Assembly (NCBI GenBank): GCA_039208375.1
Contig: JBCCRC010000002.1
Location: forward strand, 1 to 64,000
Origin: JANQPC01 sp039208375
GTDB lineage: Bacteria > Pseudomonadota > Alphaproteobacteria > Rhodobacterales > Rhodobacteraceae
Length of the DNA: 64,000 nt
Direction: 5' to 3'
Shown here: positions 49,339 to 58,069 of the stretch, piece after piece
Layout of the letters: each line of letters opens with the position of its first letter
Numbering within the stretch: position 1 is the stretch's first letter
Notes under the pieces: model-generated
Seen by the model: the letters and a program-made list of their open reading frames with translations, nothing else
Told to the model about the DNA's origin: nothing
Database searches by the model: none
Program-made: the position numbers and the translations under genes

Positions 49339-51681
49339 GTGGTCGACGTTACTGGCAGCGACGATACTGGTGGCACCAACCAGTCTGCTGAGAACACCTT
49401 CGATGGATCAAAGTTCTGGTTCGAATGGATCGAACTAGACGGCACAACGACGTCTAGCCTTGCCGCGGCGGGGTTCGACATCACCAACGGCGATATCGGG
49501 CCAGGCCAGACAGTTTACAATGCCGGCGGGTTTGATGCAGTCAACGTTCCATCGGCTTTCGCGCAATTCGGGGATGATGAAAGCGATTTCGGCGTTCGCC
49601 TCTCAACGACGCTGACAATCGAAACCGGTGGCACCTATACCTTTGATCTCGGCTCAGATGATGGGTCACGCCTCTACGTCGACGGCGTTGAGATTATCGA
49701 TAACGACGGCCTGCAGCCGATCACCTTCGTAGACGGTGACGTGAACCTGGCCCCCGGCCAGCACGAGATCGTCATCATCTTCTTTGAACGTGCTGGGCAG
49801 CAAGAACTGCAAGCCACGATTGCGGGCCCCGATACCGGTGGCGGCCCAATCGATCTGGCAAGCGCCAATGTGCGCGGCAATGCCGGCAACGATACGGTCT
49901 CAGGCGGGGAAGGGGATGACACGATCCTCGCCGGAGCGGGCAACGACACTGTCGATGGTGGGGGCGGGGCAGACACTATCGAAGGCGGCAGCGGCGATGA
50001 CACCATCGACGGTGGCGAAGGCGATGATGTGATCCTCGGTGATGGCGAGAACGGCAGCGTGACGCTGACGCGGCAGTCATTCAACTGGGACGAAATACCC
50101 GATCCGAATAATGGCGGGCAAATTGACGATGGCGACAACCTCATCGGGGGCACGGTGCAAAACACCGGGCTCGTTAATGTTGAGGCGAGCTTCGTTACTC
50201 TTGAAGGGGACGTTGATTTTGCATTCGATACCTTCACCGCAAATACTGCCGGTATCGACAGCGGGGGCGAAACCGTCTCCACCGACAGCAGCGGGCAACT
50301 ACAGGCCGACGATGACGAAAGCTCAACCGGCCGCGCCACCTTCGAATTCTCCGCAAGTGCCCCGAACATCGAGAATGAGGTGCGGAACCTGTCGTTCCGC
50401 ATCAACGATATCGATAGCAACGGTGGTGGAAACGCGGAAGACAGCGTTACGGTTCGTGCCTTCAACGCGGCAGGTGACGAGGTCGTCGTATCGCTCGTAG
50501 CCGGCGACAACCTTACCCTTTCTGATACGGGTGGTGCGCCGGGAAACGACACCGCAGAACAAACCGGAGGCGTAGCCGGGGTCGGAACAACGCCCGGCAA
50601 CTCGCTGCTTGTCAGTATCGCCGGGCCGGTGGCGCGGTTGGAGATCGAGTTTACGGGCACCGATGACAATCCGGGTGGCGTCCGGGTTACAGATATCTTC
50701 TTTGATGCCGCGACGGTCGCGGAGACCATCATTCCCGGCGACGACACTCTTTTCGGTGGCGATGGCAATGATGAGATTGATGGCGGCGCCGGTGCAGACC
50801 AGATCACGGGCGGTTCTGGCAGCGACACGCTTCGTGGCGGCGACGGCAGCGACGAATTTGTGATCGCCGACGTCGAAGGCGGTGACACGATTTTCGGCGG
50901 CGAAGATCCGGATGGGTCCGACGTAGATGTGATCCGCATCGAAACACCATACCGAGTTGACTACACCGGCGGTGATCCTGCCAGCGAAAGCGGGACAATC
51001 AGCTTTCTCGATGATGACGGAAGCGTCGTATCAACAAGCGCGTTTTCCGAAATTGAGAGTGTGGTGTGTTTTGCCCAGGGCACTCGCATCGCTACGCCGG
51101 GCGGTCAACGCCCGGTGGAGGGCTTACGCGCCGGGGATGCGGTCATGACGCTGGATCACGGGCCGCAAACCATTCTCTGGATCAACAGCCGCACCCTGGA
51201 ATGCGATGAGCTTGCCGTTCGTCCAAACTTACGGCCAGTCCGCATAAAGGCCGGCGCGCTGGGCCTGCGCACCCCTTCGGAAGACCTGATTGTTTCACCT
51301 CAGCATCGCATCCTCGTGCGGTCCAAGATCGCGATCCGTATGTTTAACGCGCCGGAAGTGCTTGTGCCTGCAAAGAAGCTACTGCCTCTAGATGGCGTCG
51401 AGATTGCGACAGACTTGGCCCGCGTAAGCTATCACCATTTCATCTGCGCAGAGCATGAGGTCGTCGAAGCGGACGGCGCATTTGCGGAAACGCTCTACCT
51501 AGGGCCGGGGGCTGTTGAATGCATGACGCTGGACGCGCTTGAAGAACTAAAGGCAATCTTTGGTGATGCGATATTTGCAACGCCGCGCATGGCAAGGTTT
51601 TCGCCACGAGGCCCGCAGATACGCCGGCTCGTTGAACGCCATCGAAAGAACAAGAAACCGGTCTGTTCAAACGAGATTTAG
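49339..51681 (+). CDS. RTX calcium-binding protein with PA14-like and C-terminal Hint domains (780 aa)
   Basis: No Sec signal is present, in keeping with type I secretion. The N-terminal 160 residues resemble a PA14/fibro-slime-like carbohydrate-binding domain (YTFDLGSDDGSRLYVDGVEI). Two blocks of glycine/aspartate RTX nonapeptides follow (about residues 177-235 and 467-512), separated by a beta domain. A Hint_2-type domain starts at Cys577 (VVCFAQGTRIATPGGQRPVE), with the conserved block SPQHRILV (His656) and a C-terminal YHHFICAEHEVVEADG. Hint domains self-cleave or splice at the first Cys, so the RTX part may be released or linked to something. I chose the GTG at 49339 because GAGGG lies 7 nt upstream; the frame is open 35 codons farther up with no coding character. 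It converges on the BCCT gene with a 4-nt overlap. Confidence 0.9.
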   Translation: MVDVTGSDDTGGTNQSAENTFDGSKFWFEWIELDGTTTSSLAAAGFDITNGDIGPGQTVYNAGGFDAVNVPSAFAQFGDDESDFGVRLSTTLTIETGGTYTFDLGSDDGSRLYVDGVEIIDNDGLQPITFVDGDVNLAPGQHEIVIIFFERAGQQELQATIAGPDTGGGPIDLASANVRGNAGNDTVSGGEGDDTILAGAGNDTVDGGGGADTIEGGSGDDTIDGGEGDDVILGDGENGSVTLTRQSFNWDEIPDPNNGGQIDDGDNLIGGTVQNTGLVNVEASFVTLEGDVDFAFDTFTANTAGIDSGGETVSTDSSGQLQADDDESSTGRATFEFSASAPNIENEVRNLSFRINDIDSNGGGNAEDSVTVRAFNAAGDEVVVSLVAGDNLTLSDTGGAPGNDTAEQTGGVAGVGTTPGNSLLVSIAGPVARLEIEFTGTDDNPGGVRVTDIFFDAATVAETIIPGDDTLFGGDGNDEIDGGAGADQITGGSGSDTLRGGDGSDEFVIADVEGGDTIFGGEDPDGSDVDVIRIETPYRVDYTGGDPASESGTISFLDDDGSVVSTSAFSEIESVVCFAQGTRIATPGGQRPVEGLRAGDAVMTLDHGPQTILWINSRTLECDELAVRPNLRPVRIKAGALGLRTPSEDLIVSPQHRILVRSKIAIRMFNAPEVLVPAKKLLPLDGVEIATDLARVSYHHFICAEHEVVEADGAFAETLYLGPGAVECMTLDALEELKAIFGDAIFATPRMARFSPRGPQIRRLVERHRKNKKPVCSNEI
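49869..50043 (+). repeat. RTX nonapeptide block 1
   Basis: About six tandem glycine-rich nonapeptides of the GGxGxDxUx type (for example GGEGDDTIL, GAGNDTVDG, GGSGDDTID) that form a calcium-binding parallel beta-roll in known RTX proteins. Confidence 0.88.
50737..50872 (+). repeat. RTX nonapeptide block 2
   Basis: About four tandem nonapeptides (GGDGNDEID, GGAGADQIT, GGSGSDTLR, GGDGSDEFV) that end just before the region leading into the Hint domain. Confidence 0.85.
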
Positions 51682-53282
51682 GCCCTCGTGCGCCGCAGTT
51701 CCCTTGCCAGCGATACCGCCACGCACACACCCGCAAGCGCAATGACGAATGAGAAGGGCAGGGCGCCGATGATCATGGCGTTGCGGATCGCCTCCGTCCC
51801 GCCCGCGATGATGAGGCTTCCGATCATCGCGGTGACAGCCGCCCCCCATACGATGATGTGGTGAGGAACGCAGCGCGTCTCGCACCCCGCTGCTGCAATA
51901 GCGTTGATAGCAAGGATACCGGCATTCAGCGTTGTTATCAGAAGCAGCATCAGGAGTGCAGCGTAGATGGCGCTCCAGAACCGGGCGATGCCGGGCGTTG
52001 CAATTTCCCGAATTGTTTCATATATTTGTGCGCCAGTCGCGACGCGCTGAAGATCAATGCCCGCTGCAGGATCCAGTTGGATGTCAAGCGCCGTACCGCC
52101 GACAAACGAAAACCAGATCGCGCAGACACCAACTGGGGCAATCATGCAGCCTAAGATGAAAGCCCGCAGGCTCCGGCCGCGTGAAACGCGCGCCAGGAAC
52201 AGCGCAACAAACGGCGCGAACGCGATCCACCATGCCCAGTAAAAGATTGTCCAATCTATCTGCCACGCCGCCATAACCTGCGCGCGTTCGGTGCCGTCGG
52301 CCACGGCCACATGGGTTGCGTTGCGGGGTAAGCTCGCGATGTAGGTCCAGACCGACACTGCCAGGCGCTCAAGCGCCGCGGCCAAATCCCCCACAAAAGA
52401 AAAGCCGATCAATACGGCGGCGAAAAGCCACGCGCCGAGGACAGACAACACTTTGATCCCGCCCATGAGGGCGGACGTCGTCGCAATAGCCCCCGCCAGC
52501 GCCAGCGCCGCTAACTGCCATAAGGGGTCCGGCATTGACGGAGGAGAACTGGGCGTGGACGACGCTGCGATAACGTTCACGCCGAACACAAACTGGCGTA
52601 CGCCGTAGCCAAGTGTTGTTGCGATTCCCATGATGATGGCCAGGATGGAGATCACATCAATGGCGTCGCCGAGAGGGCCGTCGTAAGAACGGCCCAGCAG
52701 CGGGCTGAGAGCCGTGCGGATCGTGAGCGGCATGCGTCGGCGATAGCCGAAATAGGCGATGGCGAGCCCAAGAACAGTGTAACAGGCCCAGGCCGACAAG
52801 CCCCAGTGAAGATAAGTGTAGGATAGTGCTAGCGTTGCGTTGGCGTGCGAGTTCGCTTCGACGCTGCCATTGATCACGCTGGGATTTAGCGCGAGGTGCG
52901 AGAGAGGTTCACTCACCGAATAGATCAAGGCGCCGGCGCCAATGCCCGCGCAAAGGATCATCGAAAGCCAGGCAGGTGTGGAATGCTCGGGCCGCTCGCC
53001 ATCGGCTCCAAGCCTGATCCGGCCGCAAGCCGGTAGCGCGGCAACGCAGAGGCAAAGACCGACGAAGCCGCTAATCGCGTAGATGAACCAAGAATGGAAG
53101 AACGAAAGCGTAAACTCCTTTCCTAGCGTCAGCGCCGCCATCGCCTGATCGGCCTGCAGGATGATCCATAGAAACAGTGCCACCACGGCTCCGAGCGCGC
53201 CAAGGGCAACAGGCACGCTAAAGCCGCGATAGGGGCCGGATGGCGCCGTGGATATTACTTGGTCTGAAAGGCTGTTCGGCAC
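51678..53282 (-). CDS. BCCT family transporter (534 aa)
   Basis: This twelve-helix secondary transporter belongs to the betaine/choline/carnitine family. Family features include WFIYAISGFVGLCLC, the glycine-rich CAGIGAGALIYSVSEP (SEPL region), the tryptophan-rich helix IDWTIFYWAWWIAFAPFVAL and SRGRSLRAFILGC. The choline/betaine box is recognisable, so a quaternary ammonium or related compatible solute is the likely substrate. The GTG at 53282 is preferred: GGAGAG lies 5 nt upstream, while the more distal GTG at 53318 has none. BCCT carriers commonly serve osmoprotection or DMSP/betaine uptake in marine Rhodobacterales; which substrate applies here is unknown. Confidence 0.9.
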   Translation of the reverse strand: MPNSLSDQVISTAPSGPYRGFSVPVALGALGAVVALFLWIILQADQAMAALTLGKEFTLSFFHSWFIYAISGFVGLCLCVAALPACGRIRLGADGERPEHSTPAWLSMILCAGIGAGALIYSVSEPLSHLALNPSVINGSVEANSHANATLALSYTYLHWGLSAWACYTVLGLAIAYFGYRRRMPLTIRTALSPLLGRSYDGPLGDAIDVISILAIIMGIATTLGYGVRQFVFGVNVIAASSTPSSPPSMPDPLWQLAALALAGAIATTSALMGGIKVLSVLGAWLFAAVLIGFSFVGDLAAALERLAVSVWTYIASLPRNATHVAVADGTERAQVMAAWQIDWTIFYWAWWIAFAPFVALFLARVSRGRSLRAFILGCMIAPVGVCAIWFSFVGGTALDIQLDPAAGIDLQRVATGAQIYETIREIATPGIARFWSAIYAALLMLLLITTLNAGILAINAIAAAGCETRCVPHHIIVWGAAVTAMIGSLIIAGGTEAIRNAMIIGALPFSFVIALAGVCVAVSLARELRRTRA

Positions 53283-53382
53283 GGGGGCTCTCCGCCCAGG
53301 GTGAAAGGGCGTCGTCACGCAGCTGGGGCCACGCCGCCGAGGTCGCGCTAGGCTTGCGAAAGGACGCGAGGGCGGTGGGCGC

Positions 53383-54060
53383 TCACTTCAGGCCGCGCCG
53401 AACGACCGGGTAAGGCACAACGTCCCGGCCCACTTCGCTATCGCCGCGACGCTCGGCAGCAACACGCAAGTGCGCCTCCCACAGTACGAAGCCAACCTGC
53501 CGGTCGATCGCGAACAACCATCCCACGAGCCAGCCCGGATAAGATCGAAAGCCAGCAATCCTTAACGTGCGGAGAAAGGAGTCGATCCCTTCGTCGCAGA
53601 GCGGAGACCGATAGGCGTCATCAATGAGAACAGCGTGCCGAACGCGCAGCCATCGCAGATCCGATACGATGGCACGCACCTGCGGTTTGAAGATCTTTTG
53701 TTCCTGCCGGCGCCGCCAGGCCCTTTCCGCATCGGCAATCGCTGCCCCAGCCTGTTCTTCGCGGGAGTGATAGGCGCGGCCCAGGCCGGATTTGCGAACA
53801 AGCCATAAAAGCCGCCCTTCCGTTGAAATCGCCCGACAGGCCACCACAGTTCCGCAGTCGGCAGTGGCCCTGTTCAGGGGATCTACCCATGCCGCCACCC
53901 AATCCGACCAATCAAAAAAGAGTTTGTCCGGCAGGACGTCGAGCGACCGAACCGCGCTTGGCGGCATCGGCCGCTGGTTTTCCAGGGTTCGCTTGAGGCG
54001 ACGTGCGTTCGGGGAAAGGGATGCCCGGATACGGGCCAGATGAAAAATAGGTCCTGCCAT
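53383..54060 (-). CDS. Hypothetical protein (225 aa)
   Basis: I do not recognise this protein. It is predicted to be soluble and basic, with many Arg and Trp residues. The N-terminal third has a helical segment (SPNARRLKRTLENQRPMPPS); the centre contains a short Ala/Glu helix (EEQAGAAIADAERAWRRRQE), and the C-terminus has an aromatic stretch (GWLVGWLFAIDRQVGFVLWE). A good ribosome-binding site, GAGAGGAAG, precedes the ATG. It lies between the BCCT gene and a secreted protein gene on the same strand with gaps of 100 to 130 nt, so it could be independently transcribed. Confidence 0.7.
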   Translation of the reverse strand: MAGPIFHLARIRASLSPNARRLKRTLENQRPMPPSAVRSLDVLPDKLFFDWSDWVAAWVDPLNRATADCGTVVACRAISTEGRLLWLVRKSGLGRAYHSREEQAGAAIADAERAWRRRQEQKIFKPQVRAIVSDLRWLRVRHAVLIDDAYRSPLCDEGIDSFLRTLRIAGFRSYPGWLVGWLFAIDRQVGFVLWEAHLRVAAERRGDSEVGRDVVPYPVVRRGLK

Positions 54061-54190
54061 TGGTCTTCCTCTCGACTGTCATGTCCTTGGGAGTGGCGGC
54101 GGCGATCTTTTTGACCCCGCATCGGTTGACGCGGCGAGCCCCACGATCAAACCGGATATGACTAAATGGTCCTGCGCGGGACTATGGAAC

Positions 54191-54853
54191 TCATTGTGAT
54201 GTAAACGGTTTTTCGACCGGGATCGGTTCGAAAGTGTCCACACCTAGCGCCACGAGCACCCCAAGTTCGGAAATGCTTTCGCCGTCGGGTAGCGGAATGA
54301 AGATGGAGGATTCGATGACTTGAGTGGCCGAAACGGAAAGCAGTTCGCTGTAGTCCTCGTTAAAGTTGAGGAAGAAGTTCATGTAGGTGACGTTGCTGGT
54401 GCCGTTCGGGCTGTCGGTCACATAACGCAGGCCTCCAAGGCCGATGTACTGATCCGTGAGTTCGGGTTGAGGATCGAGGGCTGCATTATCTGGCCGCAGG
54501 ATCGGCATACGTGGACCGTGCCAGTTGAAAACCTGAGCAGAAACCGCCCCTGCGCGTTCCACATCCTGCGTTTGCGGATCCCCAATGATAACCGGCAGGC
54601 CATGGCCGATTGCTGGGGGGACCTGCTGACGCACAGCCAGTGGTGGCGTGAATGACGGGTCGAATGGCGTACCCGCAATAGGCAACTCAATGGCATAGGT
54701 TGCGGACGCGCGCACCGGATCAACGTAGCCCGCACCAGCCGTCCAATCGAAGTCTCCGCTAACGCGGATCGTGTTACCGTCCACGGTCACCGTCGCGGCA
54801 GTTGCCGCTGACGCACATAGCAACAAGGCGACCGAGCCCCAAATAGTTCTCAT
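54191..54853 (-). CDS. Secreted protein of unknown function (220 aa)
   Basis: The protein has a clear Sec signal peptide (MRTIWGSVALLLCASAATAA) and a beta-rich, aromatic mature part with no recognised motif. I see no C-terminal PEP-CTERM-like anchor: the last residues are PIPVEKPFTSQ. The ATG at 54853 is supported by GGAGA upstream; the frame opens farther upstream only as noise. It is divergent from the LuxR-hydrolase gene, and an 8-bp inverted repeat (54902-54928) lies in the shared upstream region. It may be a secreted or surface protein of that neighbourhood. Confidence 0.65.
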   Translation of the reverse strand: MRTIWGSVALLLCASAATAATVTVDGNTIRVSGDFDWTAGAGYVDPVRASATYAIELPIAGTPFDPSFTPPLAVRQQVPPAIGHGLPVIIGDPQTQDVERAGAVSAQVFNWHGPRMPILRPDNAALDPQPELTDQYIGLGGLRYVTDSPNGTSNVTYMNFFLNFNEDYSELLSVSATQVIESSIFIPLPDGESISELGVLVALGVDTFEPIPVEKPFTSQ

Positions 54854-55225
54854 GAAAAATCTCCGCCAATATAAATGCTTAGCGGGCGCATCCCCACGGC
54901 GGAGAGAGCAATTTCCCCACGCTCTCTCACGGGAGACGCCGCGCATCTGGGGAGCCTACGGCGCAGTTGTTCGACGCCGCGTCACCCGAACGGGGTAGAC
55001 GGGCGGCCCCGAAGCGACCGTTACAGCCGTTCTCAGCAACAAGTCGCCGACGGCCCTGCCGAGAAGGCGACAATTCGCCAATCTACCCTCACGTGTGCCG
55101 GAACATCGGCCTGCGATCTTCAGAGTGCTGGGATTGTCGATATGATGAGTGCTCGCCGGTGTGGGAGCTTGGTGGAGCGCGTCTGCGCTTTTACGCGTTT
55201 GCGCGTGCGCCAGGAGCAACTGCCG
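54854..55225. other. Divergent intergenic region with inverted repeat
   Basis: This 372-nt gap separates the secreted-protein gene from the LuxR-hydrolase gene. It contains one perfect inverted repeat, GAGAGAGC (54902-54909) and GCTCTCTC (54921-54928), listed separately. The LuxR-hydrolase frame is open through most of the region but lacks coding character before the ATG at 55226. No RNA gene is seen. Confidence 0.45.
54902..54928. promoter_or_regulatory. Perfect 8-bp inverted repeat, possible operator
   Basis: GAGAGAGC and GCTCTCTC are complementary arms around an 11-bp spacer, a layout suited to a dimeric regulator. It is about 50 nt upstream of the secreted-protein start codon and 300 nt from the LuxR-hydrolase gene. 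A hairpin function in RNA is also possible. Confidence 0.35.
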
Positions 55226-56983
55226 ATGAAAAAAAGCGCAAGCCCCCACGGTAGCGCCCGTTCCGAGATCATCAGCCGCCTCTATGACGTTGCATTAGAT
55301 CCAGCGCGCTACGAAGAGTTACTCGATATCTGGGAACAACGGGTCGGGCACCTACGCCCCGGCTCCGTTGATCAAGGCGAGGTGTTTAGTGACCTCGAAA
55401 TCGAGTCGCATTGCGAGCGCGCCAATGTGTTTCTTGATCGAGCCGAGGCTTCCTCCGACGCGCGTGAGGCGCTTCTCGCCGAATTCCGCACCGTGGCAGC
55501 CTTCATCGTGGATCCATCGCTGCGCGTCAGCCGGACCAACGCGATAGCGGAAAGCTGGCTTGGCGTTCGCGAGGGCACGCCGGTGTCATCCTTGCCATTT
55601 GATCCCGGCGCGGGTGAGTACCTTCAACACGGGTTGGCCCGCGGCTTTGCCGGGCGCGGGCCCCGAACCGTTCAGATGCGCGTGCGGTCATCCGCCTCAG
55701 ATCGCGTGACGCTTTTACAGGTGCGCGTCTTGCAAGGCGCTGATCCCTTCGCCTTAGTTGTGACATCAGAATTCAAGTGGCCGGCTACGCTCGACAAAAC
55801 GCTGTCGGAGGCGTTTGGGCTGACGCCATCGGAAATCGTGGTGATCCGCGGCCTTGTCGAAGCGCTCAGCATCAAGGACATCGCTGAACGCCGTGGCCGC
55901 TCGCTCGAAACAGTGCGCACGCAACTGAAGGCGATCTTTCAGAAGACTGAAACCCACGGGCAAGCTGAACTCATCAGAGTGTGCCTGTCGCTCATGGACA
56001 TTGTCGCGGTGACTGAAACCGCACATGCGGCCTCCGCAGGTGCCAGCAACGGCGGTGCGCGACTGGAAACACGCTCCTTTCTAAGCATCACCCGGCCGGA
56101 TGGGCGCCGCTTCGAATACCTCATTCTAGGCGATCGGAACGGGCGCCCCCTTTTATTCCTGCCGATGGATTACGGGCTTGTGCGTTGGCCCGCCACAGCC
56201 GAGGCCGAGGCAGCGCGCCGAGGTCTGCAAGTCGTCGTTCCCGTCAGGGCCGGCTTCGGGGCATCCAGCCCGCTGCCGCGAGACGTCGGTACAGATTCCT
56301 ATGGCCCGACCCTGTCAGATGACGTGCATGCGTTGCTTGATCATCTTGGGATCCGGCGTTGCCCGATCATCTCACTGGGAAACGACAGCTGGTACGCTCA
56401 CCAGATCGCGGCCCGACAGCCCGAACGCATAAGCGGGATACTTATGGCTGCGGGCGCGCTGCCAATGACAGCCTCCCGTCAGTACGAGCGCATGGGCAAA
56501 TGGCATCGTTTCATCACCGCGAACGCGCGGTATGCCCCAACTCTGTTTCCCTTCATGGTCAAATCCGGCTTTAGCCTTGCACGGCGGATCGGACGGCGCA
56601 GCTTTCTTCACGCGGTTTACGCCGTGAGTGCGGCGGACCTCGCGACGATCGAAGAGCCCGAGGTGTTGGAGGCAATGCTTGCGGGCTCCGAAGTTGCGCT
56701 TTCTAAAACCCATAGTGCCCATGATGCGTTTGCCCGGGAAGTCTTCGCGAAAACGCGCGATTGGCGCTGGGCCGTGCGGGCGTGCCAATCAATCCCCGTG
56801 CACTTCATGGTTGGGGATCAGGATCAGCATGCACCGCCCGAAACGGTCAACGAGTGGGAAGCGGAGTGGCCGCACATTCGCTTCGAACGCCTTGAGAATT
56901 CTGGCTACTTGCTGTTTTTCCAACGCTGGCGTGCCGTTTTAGATCGCATTGAGGCGATGATGCCGAGCAGTAGTGGGAGTTGA
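55226..56983 (+). CDS. LuxR-type HTH fused to alpha/beta hydrolase (585 aa)
   Basis: The N-terminal half (about residues 1-190) is a sensory-like region. A LuxR/FixJ-type helix-turn-helix follows near residues 193-250 (LTPSEIVVIRGLVEALSIKD, then RGRSLETVRTQLKAIFQKTE). The C-terminal half is an alpha/beta-hydrolase fold: GNDSWYAHQIAARQPERISG contains the nucleophile-elbow position, but the usual GxSxG Ser appears as Asp-Ser in GNDSW, and VHFMVGDQDQHAPPETV carries the acid residue. An obvious C-terminal catalytic His is not clear. The ATG at 55226 has AGGAG 9 nt upstream. Similar HTH-hydrolase fusions are known in alphaproteobacteria. It could sense or hydrolyse a small ester or lactone, but that is inference. 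Confidence 0.85.
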   Translation: MKKSASPHGSARSEIISRLYDVALDPARYEELLDIWEQRVGHLRPGSVDQGEVFSDLEIESHCERANVFLDRAEASSDAREALLAEFRTVAAFIVDPSLRVSRTNAIAESWLGVREGTPVSSLPFDPGAGEYLQHGLARGFAGRGPRTVQMRVRSSASDRVTLLQVRVLQGADPFALVVTSEFKWPATLDKTLSEAFGLTPSEIVVIRGLVEALSIKDIAERRGRSLETVRTQLKAIFQKTETHGQAELIRVCLSLMDIVAVTETAHAASAGASNGGARLETRSFLSITRPDGRRFEYLILGDRNGRPLLFLPMDYGLVRWPATAEAEAARRGLQVVVPVRAGFGASSPLPRDVGTDSYGPTLSDDVHALLDHLGIRRCPIISLGNDSWYAHQIAARQPERISGILMAAGALPMTASRQYERMGKWHRFITANARYAPTLFPFMVKSGFSLARRIGRRSFLHAVYAVSAADLATIEEPEVLEAMLAGSEVALSKTHSAHDAFAREVFAKTRDWRWAVRACQSIPVHFMVGDQDQHAPPETVNEWEAEWPHIRFERLENSGYLLFFQRWRAVLDRIEAMMPSSSGS

Positions 56984-58069
56984 AATGTTTTGTGTTGGAA
57001 CGCGACGGCATTTTGAGAAAATCGGATGCGCAAGATATAACACTCACCTCCAGGCGATTGAATTCTTGGGCTCTAACCGGCTCACGTACCAGTAACCTCT
57101 ATTCTAATGCCAAAGCCTGCTTCGGTGGTGTCACCCTTTAGGCAACCCATTCGCAGCGCTCAGAGAAAGACTTTGTCTTCGCCCGCCAACAACCAACGCG
57201 ATAATGCTCCGCAGACGAAGCTCAATATAGGGTCTGAAAACACTGATGTTAGCTTCCTATACAGATGTGTCTCGATCTTGTGTTAAACGCGCTCAATGCT
57301 GGATCTATCAATGCGCAGGGACGTTTGCCCAAAAATTGTCAAACATATCCGCGGGTCAAGCCGCAATCGATGCAATTTCTATTTTGAACAGGCTGGATGA
57401 ACCCTCCATCTTTTCTTGTTCGACCATACCCCAGGTGGTTAGCCGGCGCCGCATAGTTCCCCCTCGGCGCCGGCTAGCGCTGGCCGGTCGGCCAAAAAGG
57501 AAACTGCGGACCAAACTGTGCAACTGGCATCCGCCGCTCTCAATCAGCGCCTCTGGCAATGGCTGGGCTCGCGACACGTCTGTGCCAATGCCTCGAGGTC
57601 GCGGAGCTGTTGCAGCCTTCTGAATCGGTCGGGCAAAACTCTTTGGCTATTTTTCCACTAAACGGCCCACCTTACGCGCCGCGCGAGCGTATCCGTCAAA
57701 TTCTTCGATGAAACCCAGTCACACTGAACTATGTCCAGCCTCGACCGGGAAGGAAGTGTAACGAAAGCTAGGTTCCGGCGCCGAGGTGAAAGCGGCCGAG
57801 AAGGTCGCCGCACAGTGTTAGAGAGGCACGGTTTCAAAGCAGCGGCACGGTAGCCGTTATGACCTGCAAGGTATCGGGCCCGCAGGAGAAGTTGAACAAG
57901 GGCAGGAAGCGGTTGGGCTTGGTTATTGGCGGAGCGGCGCCTAGAATCGGCCAAGTCTCGAAAAGTGTTGACTTTTTTTACGGATCATGTCCCATCGAAC
58001 TTTAACGTTGAGGCGTGTAGCGCCCTTGCAACACGTTCAACACAAGCTGAGTACTTTGCTCGTTCTACG
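56984..58069. other. Gene-poor region with strong hairpin
   Basis: About 1.1 kb with no gene I can support. Short open frames at 57246-57623 and on the opposite strand around 57356-57577 and 57658-57954 lack family resemblance and ribosome-binding sites. The base composition is less GC-biased than neighbouring genes. A perfect 12-bp inverted repeat (57440-57476) is its clearest structure. It may be a decayed segment or hold an unannotated small RNA. Confidence 0.45.
57440..57476. other. Perfect 12-bp GC-rich inverted repeat
   Basis: TAGCCGGCGCCG (57440-57451) and CGGCGCCGGCTA (57465-57476) are exact complements with a 13-nt loop. No U-tract follows on either side, so it is not a classical intrinsic terminator. 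It lies 457 nt after the LuxR-hydrolase stop. It could be an mRNA 3' structure, part of a small RNA, or a protein-binding palindrome. Confidence 0.55.

Noticed and set aside
57246..57623. 125-codon plus-strand frame
   Set aside because: No ribosome-binding site and no protein-like pattern; it runs across the perfect hairpin at 57440-57476.
57658..57954. Minus-strand frame considered as a transposase remnant
   Set aside because: The translation is Arg/Ser/Leu-rich noise and I could not see catalytic motifs or terminal inverted repeats.
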